Assembly: GCF_020181035.1 (NCBI RefSeq)
Contig: NZ_JAIQYY010000028.1
Span: forward strand, 5,335 to 48,669
Length of the DNA: 43,335 nucleotides
Direction of reading: 5' to 3'
From: Streptomyces sp. CoH27
GTDB lineage: Bacteria > Actinomycetota > Actinomycetes > Streptomycetales > Streptomycetaceae
Numbering within the stretch: position 1 is the first letter of the stretch; each line of letters starts with the position of its first letter. The position numbers and the translations under genes were made by a program. A model generated the notes under the pieces. That model was given only the letters and a program-made list of their open reading frames with translations. It was not told the origin of the DNA and did not search any database. This document shows, piece by piece, positions 23,399 through 31,241 of the stretch.

Positions 23399-25192
23399 TC
23401 AGTCGCTGTTCTGTGACGCGTCGCGTCGCTGCTTCTCGGACGCGCGGCGCTGCTTCTTCTCGGTCGCCTGACCAGCCCGACCGGCCCCACCGTCCGATGC
23501 CGATCGGTCGCCGACCGCGCCCCTTCCGAGCCCCGAGCCACCATTGCTGGGCCCGGAGCCCTTGGGGGGCGAGGCAGAGTTGCGAGGTGCGCCGATCGCG
23601 CCGTTAGGGCTGCCTGCAGAGCGCAGGACCTCCTGCGCTGTAGCGCGTTCCGCCTTGGCAGCGGGCGCTCCCACGACCCCTCGTTGACCAAGGGCGCCCT
23701 TCACTGGCGTGGAGGAGCCCGGTTCCTCGGCACCGATGACCGTACCGCGCGGCATACGCGAGGTGGAGCCGGAGCTGATCGAACGTTCGGTGACCGGCTT
23801 GCCCCCCACAACTCCATTGCGCGCGGGTCCGCTGGCTCCCATACGTTCGGTCGGTGCATTGACCGGTCTCGGGGTGCCACCGGTCACGCCGCGCCCAAGC
23901 GGTGACCGCCCCGCCTGCGTCGTACCGCCCCTCACACCTGGCTGGCCGGCCGGAGTCGCGCGGCCCGCGGCACGGGCAGCCTGCCCCAATGGCCCCTGCG
24001 GCACTCGGCCGCCTGCGGTGGCACGGCCAGGCTGCTCCTCAGGCCCCTCGGCCACTCGTCCAGAACCTTGCGGAACCCGGCCGCTTGCGGAACCTGAGGG
24101 ACCCGTACGACCCTGCGCGGACAGAGGCAGTCGGGATGCTTGGCCATAGTTGGTGGCACGCCCGACGGCCGGCCCGATGGGAGGCGTCGTCGGGCCAGTG
24201 AACGGCGGAGGTGTAGGCCCTCCACCGCCGCTCGTCGTAGGAAGCGTCGGCGTCGGCGTGTCGTGCGGTGCAGGGGCGGGAGGCAGCGTACCGACCGTGT
24301 CGATATGCGTACCGATATCGCGGCTGGGGCTCGCGGCCGGGTCGCGCACCTCCCTGACAGGACCGACATGCCCTCCAGCACTCGTTCCATTCGGTTCAAC
24401 TGTCGAGTGGTGACCTCCGCCAGCAACACCTCGAACCGTTGCCGTCGGTGTCGATGACGCGGAACCATAGTCTCGATGGCCGCCGTCGGAGACACCCTGC
24501 GGCTGCGGCACTCCGACATTCGGAATCGGCTCCAGCGGATCCGGCTCCTTCTGCTTGTTCAGGTCCGCCGCCGAAACCTTGTAGTACGAGGCCAACCGGT
24601 TCATCTGATTGATGGCCTCTTGCCGGTGCTGCTCGACCTTCACCGCGGCCGCGTAGTCCGGGTTGCTGTCGACCTGCTTGGCCTTGGGTAGTTCGGTGGG
24701 CAGCTTCTGCTGGTCTGCCGGCCGGGTGTCCCTGGGCGGCATGGAGATGCGCGCGGAAGCCAGGCCTGTCGCGGCCACCGAAATGTGCGTCGCAGCCTCG
24801 TCGGCGTAACCCGCAAGGTCTTGGGTGTACTTGACGAGCAGCCCGGTCCACGTACGGAAGCTCTGGGCTCCCTCACCCTTCCAGTCGACCGTGAGGTGCA
24901 GATTCAACTCCGTCGCGGCCTTACGGATGGCAGCGCCGGCGTCCCACAGAGCCTTGCCGGTCATCTCCAGGTGTTCGGGGTTGCCATGCTCGACCAGGTC
25001 GATCATGTCGTTGAGGCGGTGGTTCTCGAAGTTCGTCTCGCCGAGCAAGTTGACCCGGACACCGCCGAAAAACGGCATGTTCGCCAGCAGGTCCTGCGCG
25101 GTCGTGACAGGGGCGACCTGCTTGTCGATCTCCTTGTCGACCTGCTGCACATCGGGCTTGTACTTCGGCTGCTGCTTCCAGTCGTCGCTCAC
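23399..25192 (-). CDS. Long WXG-like protein with Pro/Gly-rich tail, likely T7SS substrate
   Basis: A 597-residue protein. The first 200 residues are helical and include a WXG-type turn W104-K-G106 (LTVDWKGEGAQSFRTW), then GYADEAATHISVAATGL. After about residue 215 the chain is low-complexity, rich in Pro, Gly, Ser, Arg and Thr, with repeats such as GRVPQG and GRATAGG, and ends in a basic tail. The layout (helical N-domain plus long variable tail) recalls PPE proteins, but no PPE motif is seen. The GTG at 25192 overlaps the upstream stop by GTGA, and mycP2 follows, so the three genes form one operon. Probably a secreted or surface substrate cleaved by MycP2; unproven. Confidence 0.75.
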   Translation of the reverse strand: MSDDWKQQPKYKPDVQQVDKEIDKQVAPVTTAQDLLANMPFFGGVRVNLLGETNFENHRLNDMIDLVEHGNPEHLEMTGKALWDAGAAIRKAATELNLHLTVDWKGEGAQSFRTWTGLLVKYTQDLAGYADEAATHISVAATGLASARISMPPRDTRPADQQKLPTELPKAKQVDSNPDYAAAVKVEQHRQEAINQMNRLASYYKVSAADLNKQKEPDPLEPIPNVGVPQPQGVSDGGHRDYGSASSTPTATVRGVAGGGHHSTVEPNGTSAGGHVGPVREVRDPAASPSRDIGTHIDTVGTLPPAPAPHDTPTPTLPTTSGGGGPTPPPFTGPTTPPIGPAVGRATNYGQASRLPLSAQGRTGPSGSASGRVPQGSGRVAEGPEEQPGRATAGGRVPQGPLGQAARAAGRATPAGQPGVRGGTTQAGRSPLGRGVTGGTPRPVNAPTERMGASGPARNGVVGGKPVTERSISSGSTSRMPRGTVIGAEEPGSSTPVKGALGQRGVVGAPAAKAERATAQEVLRSAGSPNGAIGAPRNSASPPKGSGPSNGGSGLGRGAVGDRSASDGGAGRAGQATEKKQRRASEKQRRDASQNSD

Positions 25193-25671
25193 GAGAGGCC
25201 CGTCCCCATCGTCTTGTTGCTGCTGCGCGCCGGGGGCGGTGTCACCGGCTTGTCGTTGTGTCCCGACCCCGGCTTGTGAGCGGTACCGGCCTCCTTGACT
25301 GCCTGCTGGTACTCCGCGTCGATCTGCCCCCTGATCTGCCAGAAGCGACGCCAGACCTCTTCCTCGGTCCCGTCGTACGTGGCGTCGGCCGACTGCGTTG
25401 CCAGCTGCAGAGCCTGGATGTGCAGACCCAAAGTCCTGGAAAGGTTGTGAAGGCGCTCGTGCACGGTCCCGTACGCCTTGTGCAGATCGTCAGCCTCACC
25501 GAACTTGGCATGCGAGCCGCCGAACGAGGAACGATCGAGCGAGTGCTGCGCGATCTTGGACGGGCCGCCGTGACCACGCTCAAATTCTTCCAGTGCGTCA
25601 TTGATCTTGCCCTGGAACTCCTTCAGCGCGTCGATGCCGCGCCTCATGCCCGAGCCGCCACCGTCACTCAC
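25189..25671 (-). CDS. Small helical T7SS-associated protein (WXG-like fold)
   Basis: 160 residues from the GTG at 25671 (VSDGGGSGMRRGID). This start is preferred over a longer one because GGGGAAGGGG lies five bases upstream and because the upstream extension is Pro/Gly noise. It is mostly helical, with a helix (RRGIDALKEFQGKINDALEE), a central Gly/Ser loop, a second helical pair and a disordered tail. YDGTEEEV fits the YxxxE export pattern and parallels KDGTEDEV of the 113-residue WXG100 protein. No true WXG triplet is present. It is translationally coupled to the 597-residue protein and is probably its partner or chaperone. It matches no named family that I can recall. Confidence 0.72.
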   Translation of the reverse strand: MSDGGGSGMRRGIDALKEFQGKINDALEEFERGHGGPSKIAQHSLDRSSFGGSHAKFGEADDLHKAYGTVHERLHNLSRTLGLHIQALQLATQSADATYDGTEEEVWRRFWQIRGQIDAEYQQAVKEAGTAHKPGSGHNDKPVTPPPARSSNKTMGTGLS

Positions 25672-26224
25672 CGCGACCCCTTCCCCGTTTCCCCGTTGGT
25701 ACAGCCACCGACGGTCCGGGCACCGCCCCGACCCCCGGATCCATCGCTGACCACTGTAGTCACTGTGCAAATCGCGGCCAACTGAACTCTGCGACGGTTC
25801 AGTTGCAATGGTGTCCCGAAGTGACCGACTCCTGAGCACCCAAGACCGACATGACGGTCAAACGCGACAGGGGAGCCTCCGCTTCTGCGCAGAAGCTTCA
25901 CATCCAGCCAACAGCTCGACGCTCATGCGCCATCGAGGCACGATTTTTGCCACCACAAGAGCAACTCATAGGGCGAGCGATCCCCAGGTTGCCGAACAGT
26001 TCGACCGACGATGGGTGGCCATGACTGCGGAAGTCGCCGCGAGGCCCCAGTCGTTGCAGGTCAAGGCCGCGCACCGGGCGCCAAGCCTGCCGCGCCGCAC
26101 ACGCCCGCCGTGAATCTTCACAAGCGACAATCCATAGATAGCGGACATGGCCAAGTCTTTCCTTGGCAAGGGTTGCTAACTTGACCCGGCATCGGAGTTT
26201 TCGCGCGGGGGAGGGAGCCCTTCC
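25672..26224. promoter_or_regulatory. Divergent intergenic region between the mycP2 operon and cassette 2
   Basis: This 553-base gap has no supported gene. It holds a perfect 16-bp palindrome (GCTTCTGCGCAGAAGC, 25881-25896), a six-bp hairpin GCCAAG/CTTGGC (26150-26167), and the cassette 2 ribosome binding site GGAGGGAG (26211-26218). On the minus strand TTGGCC (25778-25783), a 17-base spacer and TACAGT (25755-25760) make a possible sigma-70-type promoter 84 bases before the GTG at 25671. Base composition is more AT-rich than the flanking genes. Confidence 0.4.
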
Positions 26225-26698
26225 GTGGCATGGGACGAGTGGGAGCAGCTCAAGGCTCGGGCAGCCGAAGGTAAATCGCCTCATATGCGGCTCAATCAGC
26301 TGGCTGCGGCCGACGGCGGTGGAGGGGGCGGCGACCTGGTCGTTCACCAGGACGACCTGGGCGCCGTCGGGCACGAGGCCAACGTCCTTTACGACGACGT
26401 GAAGAGTCAGGCCGACATCGCCGCCGCCGGAGCGGGCAGCGGGGCGACCGGCTCGACGATGCAGGCCGCGGCCACGTTGAAGTCGCACGGGTTCCAGACC
26501 GGCGGCGCGCTGGAGACCACCGTGGAGATGTGGACCTCGCAGGTGAAGTCCGTGTTGCAGGCATGCGCACACATCTCCGACCACCTGGACTACACCCAGA
26601 AGCTGCACTCCGAGGAAGACGCCAAGATCGGTGCCGTGCTCCGTGGGCGTGACGGCTCAGCCGTGTCGGTGTCACAACTCAACCACTACTTCAAGTAG
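26225..26698 (+). CDS. Cassette 2 gene 1: small helical protein, likely partner of the large WXG protein
   Basis: 157 residues from the GTG at 26225, behind GGAGGGAG. It opens MAWDEWEQLKARAAE, shared almost exactly with the broken gene at 12259. A Gly-rich hinge (about 35-40) follows, then helices containing DLVVHQDDLGAVGHEANVLY, ETTVEMWTSQVKSVLQACAHISDHL and a C-terminal SVSQLNHYFK. There is no signal peptide. The alpha-helical pair and position directly before a large WXG protein (11-base gap) fit the small partner/chaperone proteins of LXG-type T7SS substrates. That is analogy; the family itself is not one I can name. Confidence 0.78.
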   Translation: MAWDEWEQLKARAAEGKSPHMRLNQLAAADGGGGGGDLVVHQDDLGAVGHEANVLYDDVKSQADIAAAGAGSGATGSTMQAAATLKSHGFQTGGALETTVEMWTSQVKSVLQACAHISDHLDYTQKLHSEEDAKIGAVLRGRDGSAVSVSQLNHYFK

Positions 26699-26709
26699 GG
26701 GCACCCGCG

Positions 26710-28971
26710 ATGACGTTCAGCTTCACCGACCTCGTCGAGGTCGATCTCGGCAAGCTCGCCACTGCTGTGTCGGACTGGAAGAAGGCCGTCGACGGTCTGA
26801 AGAAGTCGGCGGAGAGTGCCCGTACGGGGATGCAGGCCAAGTCGGACTCGGCGCGGTGGGCCGGCGTGAACGCGACGGTGACGCGTGAGTTCGTGGCCAA
26901 GACCGCCAAGGAGGTCTCGGACCTCCACATTGAGGCCAACAGCATCTACCGGGTGCTTGAGGACGGGCACACCGAGCTTGAGTCACTGCAGAAGCAGATC
27001 AAGACCGCCGTCCAGGTGGACGCCTCGAATCTCGGTGTCCGAGTCGAGGACATCGGCGAGGGAAGGGTCCGCTGCTTCTTCCCGCACATCCGCGGTGACA
27101 GCGACGAGCGCACTCAGGAACAGCTCGACCAGAGGCAGGCGTTGGAGGACCGGATCAACGGAATCCTCGCTCACGCCGCCGAGATCGACGCCTCGGTCGC
27201 CCGGGCGCTGGCGAAGAGCCACGGCAACGACCCGAACAACGCCGGCCACAGCAGGTACGAGTCCCTGAACGACGCCGAGGTCGAGCACGCCCTGGAGCTG
27301 GCGCACAAGGGCAAGAAGATGTCCGACGCCGAGCTGCGCGAGCTCAATGAGCTGTTGCGGTACAACTCCGCCGAGAAGGACGGCGAGTTCGCCACCGAGT
27401 TCTACCAGGGCCTCGGCGGCCCGGAGAAGGCGCTGCAGTTCTACGCGGAGATGTCGATCGACGGAACCGGCGGCGACGCGACCAAGACCCGGCTCAACGC
27501 CGTACAGGACCTGCAGAGGGTCATGGGGTACACGCTGGCCAACGCCACGGACCCGGACCACAGGAACCATCTGGACCCCAGCTGGGGCGCCGAGTTCCGG
27601 CGCCTCGGCACCCAGCAGATCGGCTGGGAGAAGGGACAGTGGAACAAGCCGTACGGCTACCAGGTGCTGGGGGGCCTGCTGCGCTACGGCAACTACGACT
27701 CACGGTTTCTCAATCCCATCGCAGAGCACATCACGCAGCTCCACAGAAAGGACCCGTATTTCTTCCTGTCGAACAAGCCGACAGGAAGCCCGGACACCTA
27801 CGGTTTCAACCCCTCGGGCCAGCTCGGCAGCGGAAACGAACCACTCAACAGCGTCCTGGAGGCCCTGGGACACAGCCCGGAGGCCGCAGAGAAGTTCTTC
27901 AGCCAGCCGCCGACCGCGTACAACGAGGACGGCACGATTAAGAAGGACGGCAAACCAGGCTTCGACTCGTACCTCGACCTGCTCACTGACAAGAACTTCG
28001 AGTGGACGATGGATACGAACAGCGCGAACGTCCTTGCCGACGAGGACAAGGCCAAGACGGTCATGGGCTACGGCCCTGACGCCCTCGGCCATGCTCTGGA
28101 GGCCGCAACCACCGGCCTGCCCTATGGGAGCGACGCCGTGTCACCTCCGCATTCCAAGGAGGCGGCCGACATCTTCCACAAGCTCGTCGAACGTTACGGC
28201 GGCAAGCCCGAGGACCTGGACGATTCACCCTTGCGTGACAGCCTGGGAAACATCACCGCCGACTACATGCGGGATGTGCAAGGCGCGTTCATGGGCGACG
28301 GGGGCACGGTGGTGGGAACCCATGGACCCAGCGCTCACCTTGGAAACCTCGACGTGGAGACCAATCCTGAGGGGCTTTCCCCGGGCACGCTCAAGAATTT
28401 CCTGGGCGCGGTCGGGAAGGATCCGGATGCTTACGGGGCCATTATCACTTCTCAAGAGTCGGTGACCACCGATCTCGTCAATGATGGTTTCCATGATGCA
28501 GATAAATACAAGGAGCTGGCTCCGGAGATCGCCAACCGGGTCCACGCGGGAGGTGAGATCGCCGGCATCATGGCGGAGTCCCGCACCCAAGCAGTTGTTG
28601 ATGAGAAGATCGCCGAGGACGCGAAGTTCAACGAAGGCGTCGCTACAGCCGACAAGTGGGCCGGACGCATCATCGGCATGGGTATTGGAAAGATCCCCGT
28701 GGGTGGCGAGGTGGCCGGCTGGGTCGTGGAGGACATCCAGGCGTCTGTCGTGGAAAACTTCACCAGAGATTCCAGCCCAGAAGCCTTGAAAGACCGGGAC
28801 GTCTTTCTGGAGCAGCAACAGGCAAGCTCGGCGCAGGCGATCTACGACGCCACGTACACGGCCGCCGAGGAAGCCGGCTATGACGACGCGAATGCCCAGA
28901 GCCAGGCCACAGCCGCAAAGCGTGAGATCGAAAATTCCTACGGTCTGGGTCGCCAGAGAGCAGGAAAGTAG
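26710..28971 (+). CDS. Cassette 2 gene 2: large WXG-domain protein, candidate T7SS effector
   Basis: 753 residues. The N-terminal 100 residues form a WXG100-like helical hairpin with W50-A-G52 (SARWAGVNATVTREF). A long mainly helical domain follows, including ALELAHKGKKMSDAELRELN, GLGGPEKALQFYAEM and GNITADYMRDVQGAF. Near 650-675 a glycine-rich hydrophobic stretch (GRIIGMGIGKIPVGGEVAGW) precedes a charged helical tail. There is no signal peptide or classical enzymatic motif. It resembles DUF6571-type proteins, from memory. The ATG at 26710 follows TAGGGG. The layout (WXG head, long body, glycine-rich membrane-prone tail) suggests a secreted effector; biochemical activity cannot be read from the sequence. 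Confidence 0.8.
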   Translation: MTFSFTDLVEVDLGKLATAVSDWKKAVDGLKKSAESARTGMQAKSDSARWAGVNATVTREFVAKTAKEVSDLHIEANSIYRVLEDGHTELESLQKQIKTAVQVDASNLGVRVEDIGEGRVRCFFPHIRGDSDERTQEQLDQRQALEDRINGILAHAAEIDASVARALAKSHGNDPNNAGHSRYESLNDAEVEHALELAHKGKKMSDAELRELNELLRYNSAEKDGEFATEFYQGLGGPEKALQFYAEMSIDGTGGDATKTRLNAVQDLQRVMGYTLANATDPDHRNHLDPSWGAEFRRLGTQQIGWEKGQWNKPYGYQVLGGLLRYGNYDSRFLNPIAEHITQLHRKDPYFFLSNKPTGSPDTYGFNPSGQLGSGNEPLNSVLEALGHSPEAAEKFFSQPPTAYNEDGTIKKDGKPGFDSYLDLLTDKNFEWTMDTNSANVLADEDKAKTVMGYGPDALGHALEAATTGLPYGSDAVSPPHSKEAADIFHKLVERYGGKPEDLDDSPLRDSLGNITADYMRDVQGAFMGDGGTVVGTHGPSAHLGNLDVETNPEGLSPGTLKNFLGAVGKDPDAYGAIITSQESVTTDLVNDGFHDADKYKELAPEIANRVHAGGEIAGIMAESRTQAVVDEKIAEDAKFNEGVATADKWAGRIIGMGIGKIPVGGEVAGWVVEDIQASVVENFTRDSSPEALKDRDVFLEQQQASSAQAIYDATYTAAEEAGYDDANAQSQATAAKREIENSYGLGRQRAGK

Positions 28972-28977
28972 CCGATC

Positions 28978-29607
28978 GTGAATGTCATGGAGAAGAGGCG
29001 GAGGCGATTCACCATGTGGATCGCTCTGGCCGTTGTAAGTGCTCTCGCCATAGCTGGAGTGGTGGCCTGGCAGATGTGGCCGTCTGAGGAGGCCGCCGTC
29101 GCGGTGCCGTCGCGCGTGTGCGACGACGCTCTTCCAGGAACGGATGTGAAAGCTCTGCTGCCGGAGAAGGGCAAGCAATTCTCGCAGTGGCATACCGGTG
29201 TCTTCAATCCAGAGGAGCCTTACACCAAGGGAGAACCCGGAACGTGCAAGGTGTACGGCGGGGGTGAGTCAGTGACGATCAAGCACAGTCTCTACGCCGG
29301 GGAGAGCTACACGATGAAGGACGTGGCTCACAACGCGAGTGCCACGGGTGCTACTCGGATCGTTCTCGGTGAGGCACAGGGGTACCACAAGGAAGACACC
29401 GTCTACCTTTTCACCAACTGCTCGCCAAAACAGAGCGGTACCGAGTCGCTGCTGGAAGTCGACGTCACGTATCAGAAAACGACGGCCCGGACGGCGATCC
29501 AGAGAATGGCAAACCTCGCAGCAGATACACTTCGGCTCGAAGCCCGAAAGCTGTGGGCCTGTGACGGTGCGGACGCCCTACCGAACAGCGCTCCCAAGCT
29601 TGGCTGA
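28978..29607 (+). CDS. Cassette 2 gene 3: membrane-anchored four-cysteine ectodomain protein
   Basis: 209 residues from the GTG at 28978; an ATG three codons on is an alternative. A basic start (EKRRRRF) and one membrane helix (about 12-31) precede an extracytoplasmic domain with C48, C90, C148 and C195. The protein at 14905 has the same order and similar spacing, as does the lipoprotein at 30424. RVCDD...VKALLPEKG aligns with KMCEG...VQRVLP of the cassette 1 copy. It starts 6 bases after the large WXG gene, so the two are co-expressed. Function unknown; anchored partner or immunity protein is a working hypothesis. Confidence 0.78.
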   Translation: MNVMEKRRRRFTMWIALAVVSALAIAGVVAWQMWPSEEAAVAVPSRVCDDALPGTDVKALLPEKGKQFSQWHTGVFNPEEPYTKGEPGTCKVYGGGESVTIKHSLYAGESYTMKDVAHNASATGATRIVLGEAQGYHKEDTVYLFTNCSPKQSGTESLLEVDVTYQKTTARTAIQRMANLAADTLRLEARKLWACDGADALPNSAPKLG

Positions 29608-29630
29608 GCTGTCTAGTTTCGGAACCTACG

Positions 29631-30272
29631 ATGAATGCTCATAGGACGGCTGCGGCCATATGTGCCGCCACAGCCCTCGTTACCGGATGCGGCGGGCAAG
29701 CGAAAGAACCCGCGCCCTTCACCCCAAGTCAGGTCAGGACGGTGCTTCCTCATGCTCAGGCCCTCCCCGGCTGGAAAGTCTCGATCGAGCCGGTCGCCTA
29801 CACCCTGAAGGAGGCTCGGTCACTGGGGGCTGCCCACTGTGAAGGGCAGGCGGCGCAGAATTCCTGTATGGGCGTGCAGAACACCGGGACATCGGCCTTC
29901 TCTCGGCAAGGGCAGCCGCTCATCTACTTCCTCGTGCAGACGTATCAGGACGAGGATTCGGCGAAATCGGCGTACGGGACCGTGTGGAAGTCCTGGAAGC
30001 AGACGGTTCCGGAGGCACGAGCCCTGTGGAACGGCAAGGTCGGCGAACAGAGCGATGCGGTGGTCGGTTCGACCAGGTCGATGGTGGAAGGATCAAAGGG
30101 GCTATTGATCCAGGTGCGTGTCGGCAGCGTCATCATGTTGTCCATGGCTGAAGCCGGCCCGCAGGTCGGCATGACGGATTCGTACCTTGATCGGTTCGCG
30201 GATGCTTTCGCCAAGCGGGCCGAAGAGGCGCAGCGAGGCACAACGCCGTCGGCAGGTCTGGTTGAGAACTAG
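29631..30272 (+). CDS. Cassette 2 gene 4: lipoprotein
   Basis: 213 residues. The signal peptide ends in the lipobox LVTGC with Cys20 as the lipidated residue, followed by GGQAKEPAP, so the protein should sit on the outer face of the membrane. The ectodomain starts FTPSQVRTVLPHAQALPGWKVSIEP and contains a close Cys pair (AAHCEGQAAQNSCMGV). It lacks the four-cysteine pattern of its neighbours. The general look is that of small actinobacterial sensor-type lipoproteins, but I cannot assign a family. The ATG at 29631 lies 23 bases after the previous gene, with only a weak ribosome binding site. Confidence 0.8.
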   Translation: MNAHRTAAAICAATALVTGCGGQAKEPAPFTPSQVRTVLPHAQALPGWKVSIEPVAYTLKEARSLGAAHCEGQAAQNSCMGVQNTGTSAFSRQGQPLIYFLVQTYQDEDSAKSAYGTVWKSWKQTVPEARALWNGKVGEQSDAVVGSTRSMVEGSKGLLIQVRVGSVIMLSMAEAGPQVGMTDSYLDRFADAFAKRAEEAQRGTTPSAGLVEN

Positions 30273-30363
30273 CCGGCTTTCGTTCGTTGGCGGAGTGGTA
30301 CTCGCACTGGTTCTGCTCGCCAGGTTGGCCCACATCTTCGGCATTACTGCCTTCGAGACATAG
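30262..30363 (+). other. Possible small membrane peptide or gene remnant
   Basis: From TTG 30262 a 33-residue frame encodes one membrane helix (SFVGGVVLALVLLARLAHIFG) and ends at TAG 30361. The same frame then runs open through KECANGCKAAVEIGEWQ into the next lipoprotein gene. It may be a real small protein overlapping the previous gene by 11 bases, or the 5' part of a gene broken by the TAG. Support is limited to its hydrophobic pattern. Confidence 0.25.
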
Positions 30364-30423
30364 GTCGGCAAGGAGTGTGCCAACGGGTGCAAGGCAGCGG
30401 TGGAAATCGGAGAGTGGCAAGAA

Positions 30424-30960
30424 TTGAGATACGCGTCTCACGCCCTCCGCGGCATGTCGCTCTGCGTTGTCGTGCTGACGGCAGTCGGTTGCTCCTCCGA
30501 GAAACCGAAGCAGGAGTTCACGGTCCCGAAGGCACTGTGCGGCGTATCCGTCCCGGTCGACGCTCTTTCCCGGCTCCTCCTTGCCTCTGGCAAGCGTCTT
30601 GCTCTCGAACGGAACGGAAGTCTGGATGACGGCTCCGAGGTGTGCACCCTCACGGTCGATGGAGACACCGTGCTGGATGTCAGCGGAGAACGCATCACCG
30701 CCGGTGACTCGGCACGGAACATCCTGCGCAGCCGACTCTCGATTCAAGACCAGAAGTCCGCTGACAGCAACTCCATCGCGTATGCCGATAATGCTGCCGT
30801 GTCACTGATCAAGTGTCGGGGAGCCAACGTTGAAGAAGAAGACATCAGCATCCTCATCAAGGTTCTGAAACCCGCGCGCCCAGATGAATCGGCCATGGAA
30901 GAGTTGATCCAGGGATATACGGCTTCACTGAAAGAAAAGAGGCCGTGCAAGGCGATGTGA
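30424..30960 (+). CDS. Cassette 2 gene 5: four-cysteine lipoprotein
   Basis: About 178 residues from TTG 30424, chosen because it gives a normal signal peptide (LRYASHALRGMSLCVVVLTAVGC), with GGAGAG upstream; a GTG at 30400 would add eight residues. The lipobox is TAVGC. The mature part has four further cysteines, in ALCGV, EVCTL, IKCRG and RPCKA, in the same order and with spacing 35-57-44 like the ectodomains at 14905 and 28978. So the same extracytoplasmic domain is held here by a lipid anchor in place of a membrane helix. It ends 17 bases before a hairpin terminator. Function unknown. Confidence 0.75.
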   Translation: MRYASHALRGMSLCVVVLTAVGCSSEKPKQEFTVPKALCGVSVPVDALSRLLLASGKRLALERNGSLDDGSEVCTLTVDGDTVLDVSGERITAGDSARNILRSRLSIQDQKSADSNSIAYADNAAVSLIKCRGANVEEEDISILIKVLKPARPDESAMEELIQGYTASLKEKRPCKAM

Positions 30961-30977
30961 CGACGGCCGGTATGGCA

Positions 30978-31003
30978 ACTTCCGAGCGGGGCCCCTCGGA
31001 AGT
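30978..31003 (+). terminator. Hairpin terminator closing cassette 2
   Basis: A perfect 9-bp stem pairs ACTTCCGAG (30978-30986) with CTCGGAAGT (30995-31003) around a G/C-rich loop, 17 bases after the last cassette gene. It has no clear T-run, as is common in high-GC actinobacteria. Confidence 0.7.
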
Positions 31004-31086
31004 GACTGCTCAGCACTCCCCCTCCACGCTGGTCGCCGGACTTGTCGCGGAGTGCCGGGGAGCACGGTTGCCGGTGTGTTCGATGC

Positions 31087-31241
31087 GCGTCCTCGGACAT
31101 GGACAGGCTCTGGAAGCCGTAGTAGATGCCCAGTGCCGCCATACCGAGCAACACCGCTCGGGCGATGACGAAGTCCACATCCCCGACGGGCTGGGCAGGA
31201 GCAGGACCGGCAGCGTCCTCACACCCTGCCTTCCAGCGCAC
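31087..31241 (-). other. Coding-like membrane-segment fragment after mycP1
   Basis: From GTG 31241, overlapping the mycP1 end by 23 bases, one frame reads a protein-like stretch GDVDFVIARAVLLGMAALGI then YYGFQSLSMSED, with strong G/C third positions and a membrane helix. Past about 31087 the frame stays open but becomes noise running antisense through the cassette 2 terminator and lipoprotein gene, so the natural 3' end seems lost. A competing 70-codon frame (31010-31222, GTGA-coupled to mycP1) looks less protein-like. The rest of the 30961-31218 gap holds nothing more. Confidence 0.35.

Noticed and set aside
25808..26608. Frames on both strands in the 25.7-26.2 kb gap and opposite cassette 2 gene 1
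   Set aside because: They have no family resemblance and no plausible start context, and one overlaps the real gene. Codon usage is not Streptomyces-like.
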